A program made the position numbers and the translations under genes. Positions 1-9,493 of a DNA stretch of 64,000 nucleotides are shown one piece after another. The notes below the pieces were generated by a model that saw only the letters and a program-made list of their open reading frames with translations, did no database searches and was not told the DNA's origin. Source of the DNA: Bradyrhizobium sp. CCBAU 51765 (GTDB taxonomy: Bacteria; Pseudomonadota; Alphaproteobacteria; Rhizobiales; Xanthobacteraceae); NCBI RefSeq assembly GCF_015291725.1, contig NZ_CP030038.1, positions 1,477,001 to 1,541,000 on the forward strand. The letters run 5' to 3'. Position 1 is the first letter of the stretch, and every line of letters starts with the position of its first letter.

Positions 1-200
1 CGGGGCAGACATGGCTTGATCTCTGCTAGTGGCTCGCTACCGGGGCATAGCGACCCTCGTGCCCCGTCAGCTCGGCCGATTTATGGGTTCACGGCCTGGT
101 ATCTCGGAGCGCGAGATCTCTCTATGAGAGTCGCGAAGTGGATGCCTAACCTTCGCGGAGGCATGGCATCGATCGTGAAGTGACGCTCACAAGACCAAAC

Positions 201-230
201 AAAAAAAGCCGGCGTTGCCGCCGGCTTTTT
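201..230 (-). terminator. Rho-independent terminator of rpoH
   Basis: A 7-bp GC stem (208-214 with 219-225) and a TTGC loop are flanked by seven A and five T. Read on the minus strand it lies 44 bp past the rpoH stop and ends in a T run. The A/T flanks would let it work in both directions. I see no supported gene in 1-200. Confidence 0.85.
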
Positions 231-273
231 CTCTCTTTCGATCCGCCAATCTGTCTCCGCGGCGAAAGCCCGC

Positions 274-1173
274 TTAATGCGCGGCTTCCAGTGCGGCCTG
301 TTCCTGCCTTGCGATCGTGCCCTTGACCGCGGACTGCACCTTCTCGAAGGCGCGGACCTCGATCTGGCGGACGCGCTCGCGCGACACGCCGAACTCGGCG
401 GCAAGGTCTTCCAGCGTCATCGGCTCATCGGCGAGACGGCGCGCCTCGAAGATGCGGCGTTCGCGCGGGTTGAGCACGCCCATGGCGCCGTTCAGCGCGT
501 CACGGCGGTGATCATACTCCTCGTGCTCCGCCATCATGGCTTCCTGGTTGGGCGTGTTGTCGACCAGCCAGTCCTGCCATTCGCCGGCTTCGCCGTCGTC
601 GCGGATCGGAGCGTTGAGCGACGCGTCGCCACCGAGGCGGCGGTTCATGTCGATCACGTCCTGATCGGTGACGCCGAGGCGCTTGGCAATCATCTTCACC
701 TGGTCGGGGCGGAGATCGCCCTCGTCCAGCGCGTTGATCTTGCTCTTCGCCTTGCGCAGGTTGAAGAACAGCTTCTTCTGGTTCGCGGTGGTGCCCATCT
801 TCACGAGCGACCAGGAACGCAGAATGTACTCTTGAATCGACGCCTTGATCCACCACATGGCGTAGGTGGCGAGACGGAACCCCTTCTCGGGTTCGAAACG
901 CTTCACCGCCTGCATCAGGCCGACATTGCCTTCCGAGACGACCTCGGAGATCGGCAGGCCGTAGCCGCGATAGCCCATGGCGATCTTGGCCACGAGGCGG
1001 AGGTGGCTGGTAACGAGTTGGTGCGCCGCGTCGCGATCGTCGTGCTCGCGCCAACGCTTGGCGAGCATGTATTCCTGCTGGGGTTCCAGCATCGGAAACT
1101 TGCGGATCTCGGCGAGGTAGCGAGAAAGGCCGGATTCTCCATTAAGGACCGGCAAAGCAGCGGTACGGGCCAT
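274..1173 (-). CDS. rpoH: RNA polymerase sigma-32 factor RpoH
   Basis: 299 aa, the usual length for an alphaproteobacterial heat-shock sigma factor that directs RNA polymerase to chaperone and protease promoters. Region 2 (about residues 50-120) includes the conserved stretch around TYAMWWIKASIQEYI. The RpoH-specific box QKKLFFNLR lies at about 132-140. The C-terminal region 4 helix-turn-helix reads SRERVRQIE. The RpoH box separates it from RpoD and from general-stress sigma factors. A terminator lies directly downstream. Many alphaproteobacteria carry several rpoH copies; this window shows only one, so which paralogue it is cannot be told. The leader (1174-1391) contains TATATT on the minus strand, a possible -10, but no convincing -35. 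Confidence 0.95.
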   Translation of the reverse strand: MARTAALPVLNGESGLSRYLAEIRKFPMLEPQQEYMLAKRWREHDDRDAAHQLVTSHLRLVAKIAMGYRGYGLPISEVVSEGNVGLMQAVKRFEPEKGFRLATYAMWWIKASIQEYILRSWSLVKMGTTANQKKLFFNLRKAKSKINALDEGDLRPDQVKMIAKRLGVTDQDVIDMNRRLGGDASLNAPIRDDGEAGEWQDWLVDNTPNQEAMMAEHEEYDHRRDALNGAMGVLNPRERRIFEARRLADEPMTLEDLAAEFGVSRERVRQIEVRAFEKVQSAVKGTIARQEQAALEAAH

Positions 1174-1391
1174 AGTGCGCCCTCCAAAAGGTTCAGGCCC
1201 CCGATAGCGGCGGGCCAGGCAGACGACCGCTGTGTTAAAGCCGGCCGTAGCTGCGATGTTCCGCGTTGGTCATTTCAACGCAGACGCAATATACCCTATC
1301 GGGGGTCGAAAAGGGAAGGATTGCTGACGTCACGTCCCCGTGTGGCAGCTATAACTTTTTGTAATGTAAAGGCTTTCTGAAGCGGCCTGCG

Positions 1392-2399
1392 TCATAGCGC
1401 CGCTTTGAGGGTGCGTTCGAGGAGAAGCAAATCCTCCGGCAGAGGCGCCTCCCAGTGGAGTAATTCTCCTGTCCTCGGGTGCTCCAATACCAGCAGGTAA
1501 GCATGTAGGGCCTGCCGCCCCAGTGCCGCCAAAGCAGCCTGCGCCTCAGGGCCGAGCTGGTTGGCCTTGGTCTTGAAATGCGGGCCATAGACCGCATCGC
1601 CCATCAGGGGGTGGCCGGTGTGAGCGAGGTGGACGCGGATCTGATGGGTGCGGCCGGTCTCGAGCTCGCAGGCGAGCAGGGCGGCGACGGGCTTGCCGTC
1701 GCGCCCGGCAAAGCTATCCAGGATCTCCCAATGCGTCACCGCCTCGCGGCCGCCCTGGCGCACCGCCATCTTCTCGCGCGCATGCGGGTGGCGATCGATC
1801 GGCGCGTCCACCGTGCCGCGATGCCGGTTCGGCACCCCCCAGGCAAAGGCCATGTAGCCGCGGCGCATCGCGCCGGTGCGGCCGTGGTCGGCGAATTGGG
1901 CTGACAGCGAGGCATGCGCGAGGTCGTTCTTGGCGACCACCATCAGCCCCGTCGTGTCCTTGTCGAGCCGGTGCACGATGCCGGGCCGGCGCACCCCGCC
2001 GATGCCCGACAGCGAGGCGCCGCAATGGGCGATCAGCGCGTTGACCAGGGTACCGGTCTCGTGCCCGGCCGCGGGGTGCACCACCAGCCCTTTCGGCTTG
2101 TTGATGACGATGATGTCGTCGTCCTCGAACACGATATCGAGGGCGATCTCCTCCCCCTTGGGCTCGGCGGGCGCCGCCTCCGGCACGTCGATTATGATCG
2201 TATCGCCGGGACTGACGTGATAAGCGGGGTCGCGGACCGCGGAGGCCTTCAGGTGCACTGCGCCCGCCAGGATCAGGGCCTTCAGCCTCGATCGCGACAG
2301 CTCCGGCCGGCGCGCCGCCAGCACGCGGTCGAGCCGGGCCGAGCCCTCGTCGCCGGCGACCACGACCTCCAACCTTTGCGCTGACCCAGAGCTTTCCAT
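1392..2399 (-). CDS. rluD: 23S rRNA pseudouridine synthase, RluA/RluD family
   Basis: 335 aa from the ATG at 2399. An N-terminal S4 RNA-binding domain (about residues 12-75) precedes the RluA-type catalytic domain. The catalytic Asp is D146 in HRLDKDTTG, and the family motif GRTHQIRVHLAHTGHP follows. Such enzymes isomerise uridines of 23S rRNA; the S4 plus catalytic architecture fits RluD or RluC, and RluD is the better guess. An upstream in-frame start at 2495 would run through the divergent gene and adds residues with no family resemblance, so 2399 is preferred. That start overlaps the start codon of the opposite gene (CATG), and no clear Shine-Dalgarno precedes it. Confidence 0.9.
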   Translation of the reverse strand: MESSGSAQRLEVVVAGDEGSARLDRVLAARRPELSRSRLKALILAGAVHLKASAVRDPAYHVSPGDTIIIDVPEAAPAEPKGEEIALDIVFEDDDIIVINKPKGLVVHPAAGHETGTLVNALIAHCGASLSGIGGVRRPGIVHRLDKDTTGLMVVAKNDLAHASLSAQFADHGRTGAMRRGYMAFAWGVPNRHRGTVDAPIDRHPHAREKMAVRQGGREAVTHWEILDSFAGRDGKPVAALLACELETGRTHQIRVHLAHTGHPLMGDAVYGPHFKTKANQLGPEAQAALAALGRQALHAYLLVLEHPRTGELLHWEAPLPEDLLLLERTLKAAL

Positions 2400-2742
2400 G
2401 ACGACGTCTGATACCGCTGTTCCCGAACCGACCCCCGAGCAGGCCGCGCTGTTCGCGCGGGTGCGGCGGATGATGCTGATCGCGGGGTTGACCACGGCGC
2501 TGGCGATCTGCGCCGTGCTGATCGCGGTGGGCTACCGCCTTTTCAAGTCGGAGGGAAGGGCGCCCGAACCGCTAGGCGACGTCACCGCCACCCTGCCGAA
2601 GGGCGCCAGGATCGTCGCGACCGGCGTCGCCGGGGACAGGCTCGTGGTCACGCTGGACGTCGGCGGCATCACCGAGATCCGCACCTTCGACGCCCACACC
2701 CTGAAGCCGGCCGGAAAGCTGAAATTCGCCAATGAGCCGTAA
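2398..2742 (+). CDS. Small single-pass membrane protein (possibly DUF6476)
   Basis: 114 aa. A charged N-terminus of about 25 residues is followed by one transmembrane helix (about 26-48, LIAGLTTALAICAVLIAVGY) and a small soluble domain that would lie outside the membrane. It resembles short rhizobial proteins I remember as DUF6476; that label is from memory and unverified. Its ATG overlaps the rluD start head to head, so the pair is probably conserved together. No catalytic motif is visible and the function is unknown. Confidence 0.75.
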   Translation: MTTSDTAVPEPTPEQAALFARVRRMMLIAGLTTALAICAVLIAVGYRLFKSEGRAPEPLGDVTATLPKGARIVATGVAGDRLVVTLDVGGITEIRTFDAHTLKPAGKLKFANEP

Positions 2743-2799
2743 AAGGCCCGTCGGGGTCCTTGCGGCGGACAAATTTCGAGGTTATTGGCTAGCCCTCAC

Positions 2800-2874
2800 G
2801 CTCCCTTCGTCTAGCGGTTAGGACGCGGCCCTCTCAAGGCTGAAACAGGGGTTCGATTCCCCTAGGGAGCGCCA
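2800..2874 (+). tRNA. tRNA-Glu (anticodon CTC)
   Basis: The cloverleaf can be drawn completely. The acceptor arm GCTCCCT (2800-2806) pairs with AGGGAGC (2864-2870). The anticodon stem CGGCC/GGCTG has one G-U pair around loop CTCTCAA, giving anticodon CTC. The T arm is AGGGG-TTCGATT-CCCCT. Discriminator G is followed by an encoded CCA. The 3' end doubles as the left attachment site of the genomic island, and the gene is intact. Confidence 0.96.
2857..2874 (+). repeat. attL, 3' end of tRNA-Glu
   Basis: 18-bp sequence TTCCCCTAGGGAGCGCCA covering part of the T arm, the acceptor arm and CCA. It is identical to 18995-19012. Integration leaves the tRNA functional because the duplicated end restores it. 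Confidence 0.9.
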
Positions 2875-2980
2875 GCGGCTCTAGAAGCGCTGAGATTTCA
2901 AAAACATCTAGCAAATCATGGCTTTGACTGCGCTCGGGTGGTAGCACTTGGACGTAGCTTTGATGCGCGCGCTGATGGGA

Positions 2981-4810
2981 ATGATCAAGGATAGACACGG
3001 GACTTACTACGTCCAACGGCGAGTGCCAGAACGATTGCAAGAGGCGGTCGCCCGCGTGCTCAATTCAGGCCGGGAACGCCAAGTCTTCCTCAAGAAGTCG
3101 CTAGGCACCAAGAACCTCAAGGCGGCGAACGTGGCCGCAACGCATGTTCTCGCAGAGTTCGACCGGACGCTTGCGGATGCCGAGGCGCTGCTGAAGGAAC
3201 GTCCTGTTATCCCATCCCTGACAGATGCGCAGATAAGGCGAATGGCTGAAGCATTCTACGCGGGGAGATTGGCGAATGACGAGGAGGAGCGCCGCGAGGG
3301 CACCGGCTCCGAGCCGTTGTTTCAAAGCATTGCGGAGCAGCTCAGTGCGGCGGGTATCAAGTACCAGACCCCATTTGCCGTTGGCGTCACGCCAGAAGCG
3401 GGGCTATCGGACCGCGAAGTTCTGAAGCGCGCAGGCACACTCGAATACGAACTGGCCATCGTTCCTCCTGCCTTGGCTCGCGGTGACATCAGCGTCATCC
3501 GTGAGGAACTGGACGAACTGATGAATGATTTCCAACTCAACGTTGACCGAAAAAGCCAATCATACCGAAAGCTCGGTATGGCGGTCTTGGCAGCCTATGT
3601 TCGCGCTCTCAGGGACATCGAGAGGCGGAACGCGGGTGAACCGATTGAGACACCCCCATCTGCTTACGTGCTTCCTGAGCTTCTTACGGGTGAACAGGGA
3701 GGCACGCTACGCGAAGCCTTCGAGGGCTGGAAGAAAGAGCGCGAGAGGCCCGAGGGTACGGTGCACGAATACGGACGCGCTATTGAGATGTTTATCCAAC
3801 TCCACGGCAACCTTCGGGTCTCGGAGATGAGACGCTCTCACGCTCGCACTTTCCGTGAGGCGCTTCAGTCGGTGCCCAAGACGCGTAAAGGCTCGCTCCT
3901 CAAGGCATCATTGCCGGAATTGAGCGAGTACGGGCGTAAGCACCCATCCGTCGCAAAAGTCTCTCCGGGGACCGTGAACAAGCAACTGGGCGCCGTGCAG
4001 GCGGTTGCGGGGTGGGGCCACCACGCGGGCCTAGTCCCCGAGGATGCTCCGTGGTCTGATCCGTTCAGCGAAATGCGGCTTGAGGAGGAGCAATCCGAGC
4101 GCGAGCCGTTCGATGCCCGCGACCTGCAAACCATTTTCAACGCTCCTCTGTTCTCCGAGTACAAGCTCCCCATCGGCGGGAAGGGCGAGGCTGCGCTATG
4201 GTTGCCGTTGCTCGCACTCTTCGCCGGAGCGCGCCAAGCCGAGTACGCTGGTCTTCGTGTGTCTGACGTCCGTGAGGACGAGGAGACAGGCGTTCCGCTC
4301 ATGTGGTTTACGCGTGACACCAAGGCAGGACGGCGGCTCAAGACAAAGACCTCGGAGCGCGTCGTGCCTGTGCATCCGCAGCTCACTGCGCTCGGTTTTC
4401 TTGAATACGTGGCTGCACGGCGCAAAGAGGGTGAGCGAGCTTGGCTGTTCCCTACGGTCGCCCCCGATCAGAAGGGCGCACTGAGCGCTTGGTCGAAATG
4501 GTGGGGCCGCTATCTACGAAATCACTTGGGCATCAATGACCGTAACAAGGTCTACCACAGCTTCCGTCATGGCTTTCAGGATGCACTCCGGCGCACCACG
4601 CCTGATGAAGAATTGCGGGACGCCCTGACAGGGCGAAGCAGCGGGAAATCAGTTGGTCGGACCTACGGGGCCAAGGAGATGTTGCGCCGTTGGGGTGCCG
4701 AAGCCCTCAAGCGAGCAGTTGATGAAATCTCGTATCCCGGTCTGGACATGTCGCGTGTCCGCACGTTGGGACCTGTTAAGCGCACCCGCGGCACCAAGGC
4801 GTCCCGATGA
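2981..4810 (+). CDS. Tyrosine-type site-specific recombinase (island integrase)
   Basis: About 609 aa from ATG 2981. In-frame starts also exist at TTG 2948 and ATG 2963 and 2975, and the true start is uncertain. The N-terminus (DRHGTYYVQRRVPE) looks like the DUF6538-type arm-binding region of rhizobial island integrases. A SAM-like core-binding domain lies around residues 230-350 and the catalytic domain at about 385-585. Visible catalytic residues are the first Arg in GARQAEYAGLR, the HxxR box in HSFRHGF and the probable nucleophile Tyr in GRTYGA. It would join the island to the tRNA-Glu 3' end. Its position next to attL and its direction support this. Confidence 0.92.
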   Translation: MIKDRHGTYYVQRRVPERLQEAVARVLNSGRERQVFLKKSLGTKNLKAANVAATHVLAEFDRTLADAEALLKERPVIPSLTDAQIRRMAEAFYAGRLANDEEERREGTGSEPLFQSIAEQLSAAGIKYQTPFAVGVTPEAGLSDREVLKRAGTLEYELAIVPPALARGDISVIREELDELMNDFQLNVDRKSQSYRKLGMAVLAAYVRALRDIERRNAGEPIETPPSAYVLPELLTGEQGGTLREAFEGWKKERERPEGTVHEYGRAIEMFIQLHGNLRVSEMRRSHARTFREALQSVPKTRKGSLLKASLPELSEYGRKHPSVAKVSPGTVNKQLGAVQAVAGWGHHAGLVPEDAPWSDPFSEMRLEEEQSEREPFDARDLQTIFNAPLFSEYKLPIGGKGEAALWLPLLALFAGARQAEYAGLRVSDVREDEETGVPLMWFTRDTKAGRRLKTKTSERVVPVHPQLTALGFLEYVAARRKEGERAWLFPTVAPDQKGALSAWSKWWGRYLRNHLGINDRNKVYHSFRHGFQDALRRTTPDEELRDALTGRSSGKSVGRTYGAKEMLRRWGAEALKRAVDEISYPGLDMSRVRTLGPVKRTRGTKASR

Positions 4811-4993
4811 TGCCCCAAGGCTGCTCTGAGGTTTGCGAGAACCGCGTCGGCTGACGCGCGAGGAGCGGACGGCGCCGGAGCCGGCAGCTCGCAGTTTGAC
4901 CATTTCGGACGTTGAGCTTTTGACCTGTTGATCTGGGTCAACGCGAACATCGATTTTAATGGGATTAGTCGTTCCAAACGGAGGGAGACCAAA

Positions 4994-5221
4994 ATGAAGC
5001 TCTCATTCGCATTAGCGGCTACCCTGCTCATAACCGGGTTCGTGGCCGCGAGCACTGAGAAAGCCAGCGCTGTGGTATACTGCACATACGTTGGTTATCC
5101 CGCCAATTGCGTCGTACGGCCGGGCGTAGTGCTGCGGCCGCGGCCCGTTGCGCGACAAGCGGTGGTGGGTGCAGGGACTGTAAATCGCGGTGGCCCGGTC
5201 AATCGCGCTGGCAGACGTTAA
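4994..5221 (+). CDS. Small secreted protein of unknown function
   Basis: 75 aa, starting at an ATG preceded by GGGAG. The N-terminus is a signal peptide with predicted cleavage after KASA, about residue 26. The mature part is about 49 residues, with two Cys (in YCTYVGYPANC) that could form a disulfide, then an Arg/Pro/Val tail rich in RP and GG. Proteins of this look are frequent in Bradyrhizobium in my recollection, always uncharacterised. It lies on the island between the integrase and a secreted DUF1254 protein, 95 bp upstream of the latter in the same orientation, so the two may be cotranscribed. Confidence 0.65.
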   Translation: MKLSFALAATLLITGFVAASTEKASAVVYCTYVGYPANCVVRPGVVLRPRPVARQAVVGAGTVNRGGPVNRAGRR

Positions 5222-5315
5222 TTGGTCGTTTTGCGAGATTTGTAAACCTGCACGAAATCCCGACGTGGGATCTCCGCAGAATAGTTTTATGCAATCTGAG
5301 AAGAAGGGCCGTATC

Positions 5316-6812
5316 ATGAAATTGATGGCTTCAGCAATTTCTGCGCTGTCTTTCGTGGCGCTCTCGGCAATTCCGCTCAACGCTCAGCAATACAAAATGC
5401 AAACGCCGATACCGCCGGGCGTTGCAATCCCGGACAAGGTGGAGACCCGCCTCGGGACGCTGAACTTCTTCGACGGCTTTCCCGACGATGCGACCGTGGA
5501 AAAGCTCTACGACAATCTGGACTTCCAACACGCCGTCCAAGCCTACCTGTTGGCCCTGGCTCCAGTGAATCAGCTCGCAAACAGAAAGGGAATCGCAGAA
5601 CTGGGTCCGTTCAATCTAACGGTGCCGATCTTCGAGGATAGGATGGACTCGAAGTCGCTTTTTCTCACCCCAAACAACAACACGCCGTACACGTGGTTTT
5701 GGCTCGACCTGCGGGACGGGCCTCTGGTGCTCGAAGTGCCACCCAATGTGCTCGGCCTCATCAACGACATGTGGTACAATTTTGTTACCGATGTCGGGCT
5801 CGTCGGGCCGGACAAGGGTGTGGGCGGCAAATACCTGATCCTGCCGCCCGGCTACAACGGCGAGGTGCCGAGCGGATACTTTGTCGTGAAGCCGGCGACC
5901 TTCAGCGTCTGGGTTCCGTGGCGCTCGTTCTTGGTGAACGGCGATCCGAAGCCGGGCGTCGACTCGGTCGAACAGCACACGCGAATCTATCGCCTGAAAG
6001 ATGCTGCCAATCCCCCGAAACTCAATTTCGTGCATGTTTCCGGCAAGGCATTTAGTACGCTGGCGCCGGGAGATTATCCCTTTTGGGAGTATCTGAATCA
6101 GGTTGTGCAGGAGGAGCCGACCGATACAGTTGACCCGGTCACACTCGGCCTCTATGCATCGGTTGGCATCCAGAAGGGTAAGCCCTTCGCGCCCGATGCA
6201 CGGATGAAAAAAATCCTGACCGAAGCCGCCTTGGTAGGTGATGCCACCGCCCGTGCAATCAATGGCCGGTTGCGGATCAAGGAGAGCTACTATTATCCTA
6301 ACAGCGCGTGGCGGACGGGCTTCTTCGGCGGCTACAAGTTCGAGGAAAACGGCGCGCGTATTCTCGATGCCTACTCGGCATTCTTCTTCTACGCGACTGG
6401 CGTGACGCCGGCGATGGATTCGAAGTCGGTTGGCGAGGGATCGCAGTACATGGCCGCGTTCGTTGATAGCCAAAACAAGCCACTTGACGGCGGAAAAAAT
6501 TACAAGCTGCACTTGCCGCCTAACATCCCAGTCAAGCAATTCTGGTCGGTCATCCTCTACGACAATCAGACCCGCTCGATGCTCCAGACCGATCAACGTT
6601 GGCCAGCCGCAACCAGCCAGAACCCGAAACTCATGCCGAACGCGGACGGGTCAGTGGACATCTATTTCGGGCCCAAGGCGCCGGCCGGCAAGGAGAACAA
6701 CTGGGTGCAGACAATCCCCGGCAAGGGATGGAACACGCTCCTGCGCCTCTACGGTCCGCTCCAGCCGTGGTTCGACAAGACTTGGCGGCCCGGCGAGATT
6801 GAGCCGCTGTAG
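5316..6812 (+). CDS. Secreted DUF1254/DUF1214 domain protein
   Basis: 498 aa from the ATG at 5316, chosen because a signal peptide ending near LNAQQ (about residue 23) follows directly. The N-terminal half carries the DUF1254 region, with features such as NNNTPYTWFWLDLRDGPLV and DMWYNFVTDVGLVGPDKG. The C-terminal third carries DUF1214 (IPVKQFWSVILYDNQTRSML, then GKGWNTLLRLYGPLQPWFD). The family is widespread, periplasmic and without an agreed biochemical function. Length is normal and no lesion is seen. It is island cargo transcribed toward the helicase gene, with 184 bp between the converging stops. Confidence 0.88.
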   Translation: MKLMASAISALSFVALSAIPLNAQQYKMQTPIPPGVAIPDKVETRLGTLNFFDGFPDDATVEKLYDNLDFQHAVQAYLLALAPVNQLANRKGIAELGPFNLTVPIFEDRMDSKSLFLTPNNNTPYTWFWLDLRDGPLVLEVPPNVLGLINDMWYNFVTDVGLVGPDKGVGGKYLILPPGYNGEVPSGYFVVKPATFSVWVPWRSFLVNGDPKPGVDSVEQHTRIYRLKDAANPPKLNFVHVSGKAFSTLAPGDYPFWEYLNQVVQEEPTDTVDPVTLGLYASVGIQKGKPFAPDARMKKILTEAALVGDATARAINGRLRIKESYYYPNSAWRTGFFGGYKFEENGARILDAYSAFFFYATGVTPAMDSKSVGEGSQYMAAFVDSQNKPLDGGKNYKLHLPPNIPVKQFWSVILYDNQTRSMLQTDQRWPAATSQNPKLMPNADGSVDIYFGPKAPAGKENNWVQTIPGKGWNTLLRLYGPLQPWFDKTWRPGEIEPL

Positions 6813-6996
6813 CAAGGAGGAGTTGCAGCTTCGGCGCGCGCCTCCTCATCTCAAGTGTTGGCCCATCGCGATCATCCCGGCGCGGTCTGCGGCCGACCGC
6901 TGTTCACCTGTAAGCGGACAATGTGCTGAGCTTCTGAAAGAAAGGGCCGCACCTGGGGCTCCAGACTGGAAAACCTTGGGTGCGACCTTGGCCTTC

Positions 6997-8964
6997 TTAC
7001 GTTACCTTCACGAGGTAGCCTTTGGTGGCGGAACCTCGCCCTTCGACCTTGTAGAGTACTCCCAGTTCACGAAGCGCGGCCGAAAGATTACTGGCGACTT
7101 TCGCAAGGTCTTCCTTGAGTCTTCCGAACTGTCTGCTGGTCAGCGATAGCTGAGTGCGAATGTACGACAGAGGCGTTTGCCCCGGCTCGCGTGTCCGCAT
7201 CAGCTCGATTACGGCTTGAGCGACGGAGTTGCTGCGCGGTGCGTAGACCTTTGGCCCATCAGGCTCGAACTCCCATACAACCTGCTTGAGCCCCGGCATG
7301 TTCGTGTGGATGTCTCTCAGGATGGCGTCTCCACGCCAGTCCTTGGGTAGGACAATGTACACATCGGCCTCCGCGCAACGCCCCTCAGTATCGGTTACAC
7401 GCCTGATGCAAATGCGGTTGATGGCTTGGATCACTGATGCCGAGACGTCCTTCTGAGAGATGACAGCCAAGATGTCCTCGTGTTCGCCGTGGCGGGGAGC
7501 CTTGAGCCACGAGGCATCCTTGGGCCCGTCGATGGCGAACACGTTGTTGATCGGCCGCGTCGGATCTTGCCAGTAGAGCCCGAAGATCACAGCCACGTTG
7601 CAATGTTGCCAATCATTCTTCCCGTCCACAGCGCCCCAGTAGCCGACCTGCAACGGCAGTTCTTTTGTGCTGTAAGTGCCAGCCAGGTCTTTCGCGCACT
7701 TGTGGACGCAGAGGAACACCTCTCTTCCCTCTGGCAGTTGCTTTCGCAATTCAGCGGCGAGGCGGGGCAGGCGTGTATGCTTCGTCTTCTCCATCTTGGT
7801 TTTGCCCATGCCCGAGGTCGTGCGCGCGACGTGCAGGGTCACGTTTTCGTAGCTGCGAATGCCTTGAGGTACATCGGCAATCATGACACCGCCGCCCAGT
7901 AGCTCATAAGTGACGTTGGAGCGAGCTGTTGCATCCAGCACCAGAACACCCGGCATGCCCTTAGGGATGATGTAGCGCGCAGAGTTCAGGGTGTGTTGGG
8001 CACCGCTGCGGTGATAGTAGGCGAACTCTTCGAGCATGACCTGCACCGCCTCAAGCACGGTTGACACGTTGTGTGCAGCATCCTCGGCGAACAGGTCGGG
8101 ATCGAACTCGACAGTGCCCAAAGCCTCGTGGAGAGCTTCAATCTCCGAGGCGTGCTCGGGGAAGCCCTGAGCCCACAGAGGCACCGTCTGAGCATCGCCG
8201 CGGGCTTGCTCTTGTTCCCGCTTGTCGAGGTAGCGCTGTAGGTTCGTCAGTGTTTTGATAGCACCTCCGAACTTGTCCCTGTCCTCGTGCGGTATCGCTC
8301 GCAACACCAGTTCAATGTCCTTGCTGCTGACCCGATGGTGGCTAACTGAGTTCAGCAGGGCCTCGTCCACCACGACAAGATGGCGCTTGCCTCCAGCCCA
8401 CGAGTAGAGCGAGTTCCAACGCTCCTCTGAGCCCGACCCGAACGACCAGCAGGCGCGCATGAAGGCGGCGTGGGTGATCACCAAGACGTCCGCCTCGGCC
8501 ATTTCGTGGGCCTTGAGCTTACCCTCGGTGTGACTGGTGACCGCTACGGGACGTCCAGCGATTGCGTTGATCTTCTGCACCAAGCTGTCAGCGTCCTTGA
8601 TAAGCCGTGTGACGATCAGAGTGCCGATTGGCGTCCCTTCGCCCTTCGCGTTGGCTTCCGCTTGGAGAGCTGCGTAAACACAGGTGCCCTCGGTCTTACC
8701 TGAGCCCGTTGGAAGAGGAACCACCACAGAAGGCTTGAAGGGACTGTCACTCGCATTGTTGATGATCAGTTCTCTGGACCTGCTCTCGAAGACGCACCAA
8801 GCCTCCTTGAGGGCTGGTGTGGCTGGCATGTAGCCGTCAGAGATTTCGGACCAGTGTTGAACCATACGGTTCAGGAAGATTTGCGACGGCACGAGAGCAA
8901 GCCCGTGCTGGTCGATAGAGGTCTGCAAAGCAGAATTGTCCTTGAATTGAACACGACCCCTCAT
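6997..8964 (-). CDS. SF2 DEAD/DEAH-like helicase or translocase, unfamiliar family
   Basis: 655 aa. Motif I is PLPTGSGKTEG (Walker A at 87-92). Motif II is a DEAL variant at 200-203 (HLVVVDEALL). Motif III may be LDATAR at 343-348. A motif VI-like QAINRICIRR lies near residue 530. The C-terminal 90 residues look like a winged helix (SYIRTQLSLTSRQFGRLKEDL). A long insertion separates motifs II and III. No nuclease or methylase motif is visible. It is not the HsdR of the RM system encoded further right. Start ATG 8964 lacks a clear Shine-Dalgarno. Two small genes on the same strand lie upstream across a 529-bp gap. A defence or element-maintenance role is possible but unproven. Confidence 0.75.
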   Translation of the reverse strand: MRGRVQFKDNSALQTSIDQHGLALVPSQIFLNRMVQHWSEISDGYMPATPALKEAWCVFESRSRELIINNASDSPFKPSVVVPLPTGSGKTEGTCVYAALQAEANAKGEGTPIGTLIVTRLIKDADSLVQKINAIAGRPVAVTSHTEGKLKAHEMAEADVLVITHAAFMRACWSFGSGSEERWNSLYSWAGGKRHLVVVDEALLNSVSHHRVSSKDIELVLRAIPHEDRDKFGGAIKTLTNLQRYLDKREQEQARGDAQTVPLWAQGFPEHASEIEALHEALGTVEFDPDLFAEDAAHNVSTVLEAVQVMLEEFAYYHRSGAQHTLNSARYIIPKGMPGVLVLDATARSNVTYELLGGGVMIADVPQGIRSYENVTLHVARTTSGMGKTKMEKTKHTRLPRLAAELRKQLPEGREVFLCVHKCAKDLAGTYSTKELPLQVGYWGAVDGKNDWQHCNVAVIFGLYWQDPTRPINNVFAIDGPKDASWLKAPRHGEHEDILAVISQKDVSASVIQAINRICIRRVTDTEGRCAEADVYIVLPKDWRGDAILRDIHTNMPGLKQVVWEFEPDGPKVYAPRSNSVAQAVIELMRTREPGQTPLSYIRTQLSLTSRQFGRLKEDLAKVASNLSAALRELGVLYKVEGRGSATKGYLVKVT

Positions 8965-9493
8965 CCGACCAAAGGACGGTCAGGAAGTGTCATGTTTGAT
9001 GATTGTTAAAACCTCCCCCTTTTTCTCCTAAGAGAACAATCAAGGTGGAGCTTGAGGGGGAGATCGGGGTGTGAGAGAGTTGACGGTGAAAAGCTCGAAC
9101 CGCGGCGGTCTTTGAGCTTGCCTTGTGGGCCACAGGGAGCCCGTAGGGTTCGTTTGAGCGTCTTGGTGCGGCAACAGCCATCACCCAATCAAGAACGCCT
9201 CAGTGGAGTCCCCTGAGCCCTTACCGGGTATGTTGTGGTTGGGTTGTTTGTTGGTGTTAGTCCAAGGCTTTCAGAAGCCCGGAAGGTGACGTCAGCTATA
9301 GGATGTGGTCAGCGAGACAACAGCTACACGTAGAGATTAGTTGATCTTGGTCTGCGGCGTTCCCCTCTCGTGCAGACCAGCAGGCTTCAGGCCACCAACC
9401 TGTCGGTCGCCCAAGGCTCACCAGTGGCTTCTATGATCTCCCATTTGTGGCCTCTGGTGCTTGCCCTGCGCGGCTAGTGCCGCTCGCGTCTGC
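8965..9493. other. 529-bp gap inside the helicase module
   Basis: No convincing gene is seen. A 64-codon minus-strand frame at 8990-9184 has no recognisable features and no Shine-Dalgarno. The stretch lies between two genes on the same strand, so it may hold the helicase promoter or a structured leader. No strong palindrome was noticed. Confidence 0.4.

Noticed and set aside
124..183. 19-codon plus-strand frame before the terminator
   Set aside because: Too short, no Shine-Dalgarno and no family; not called.
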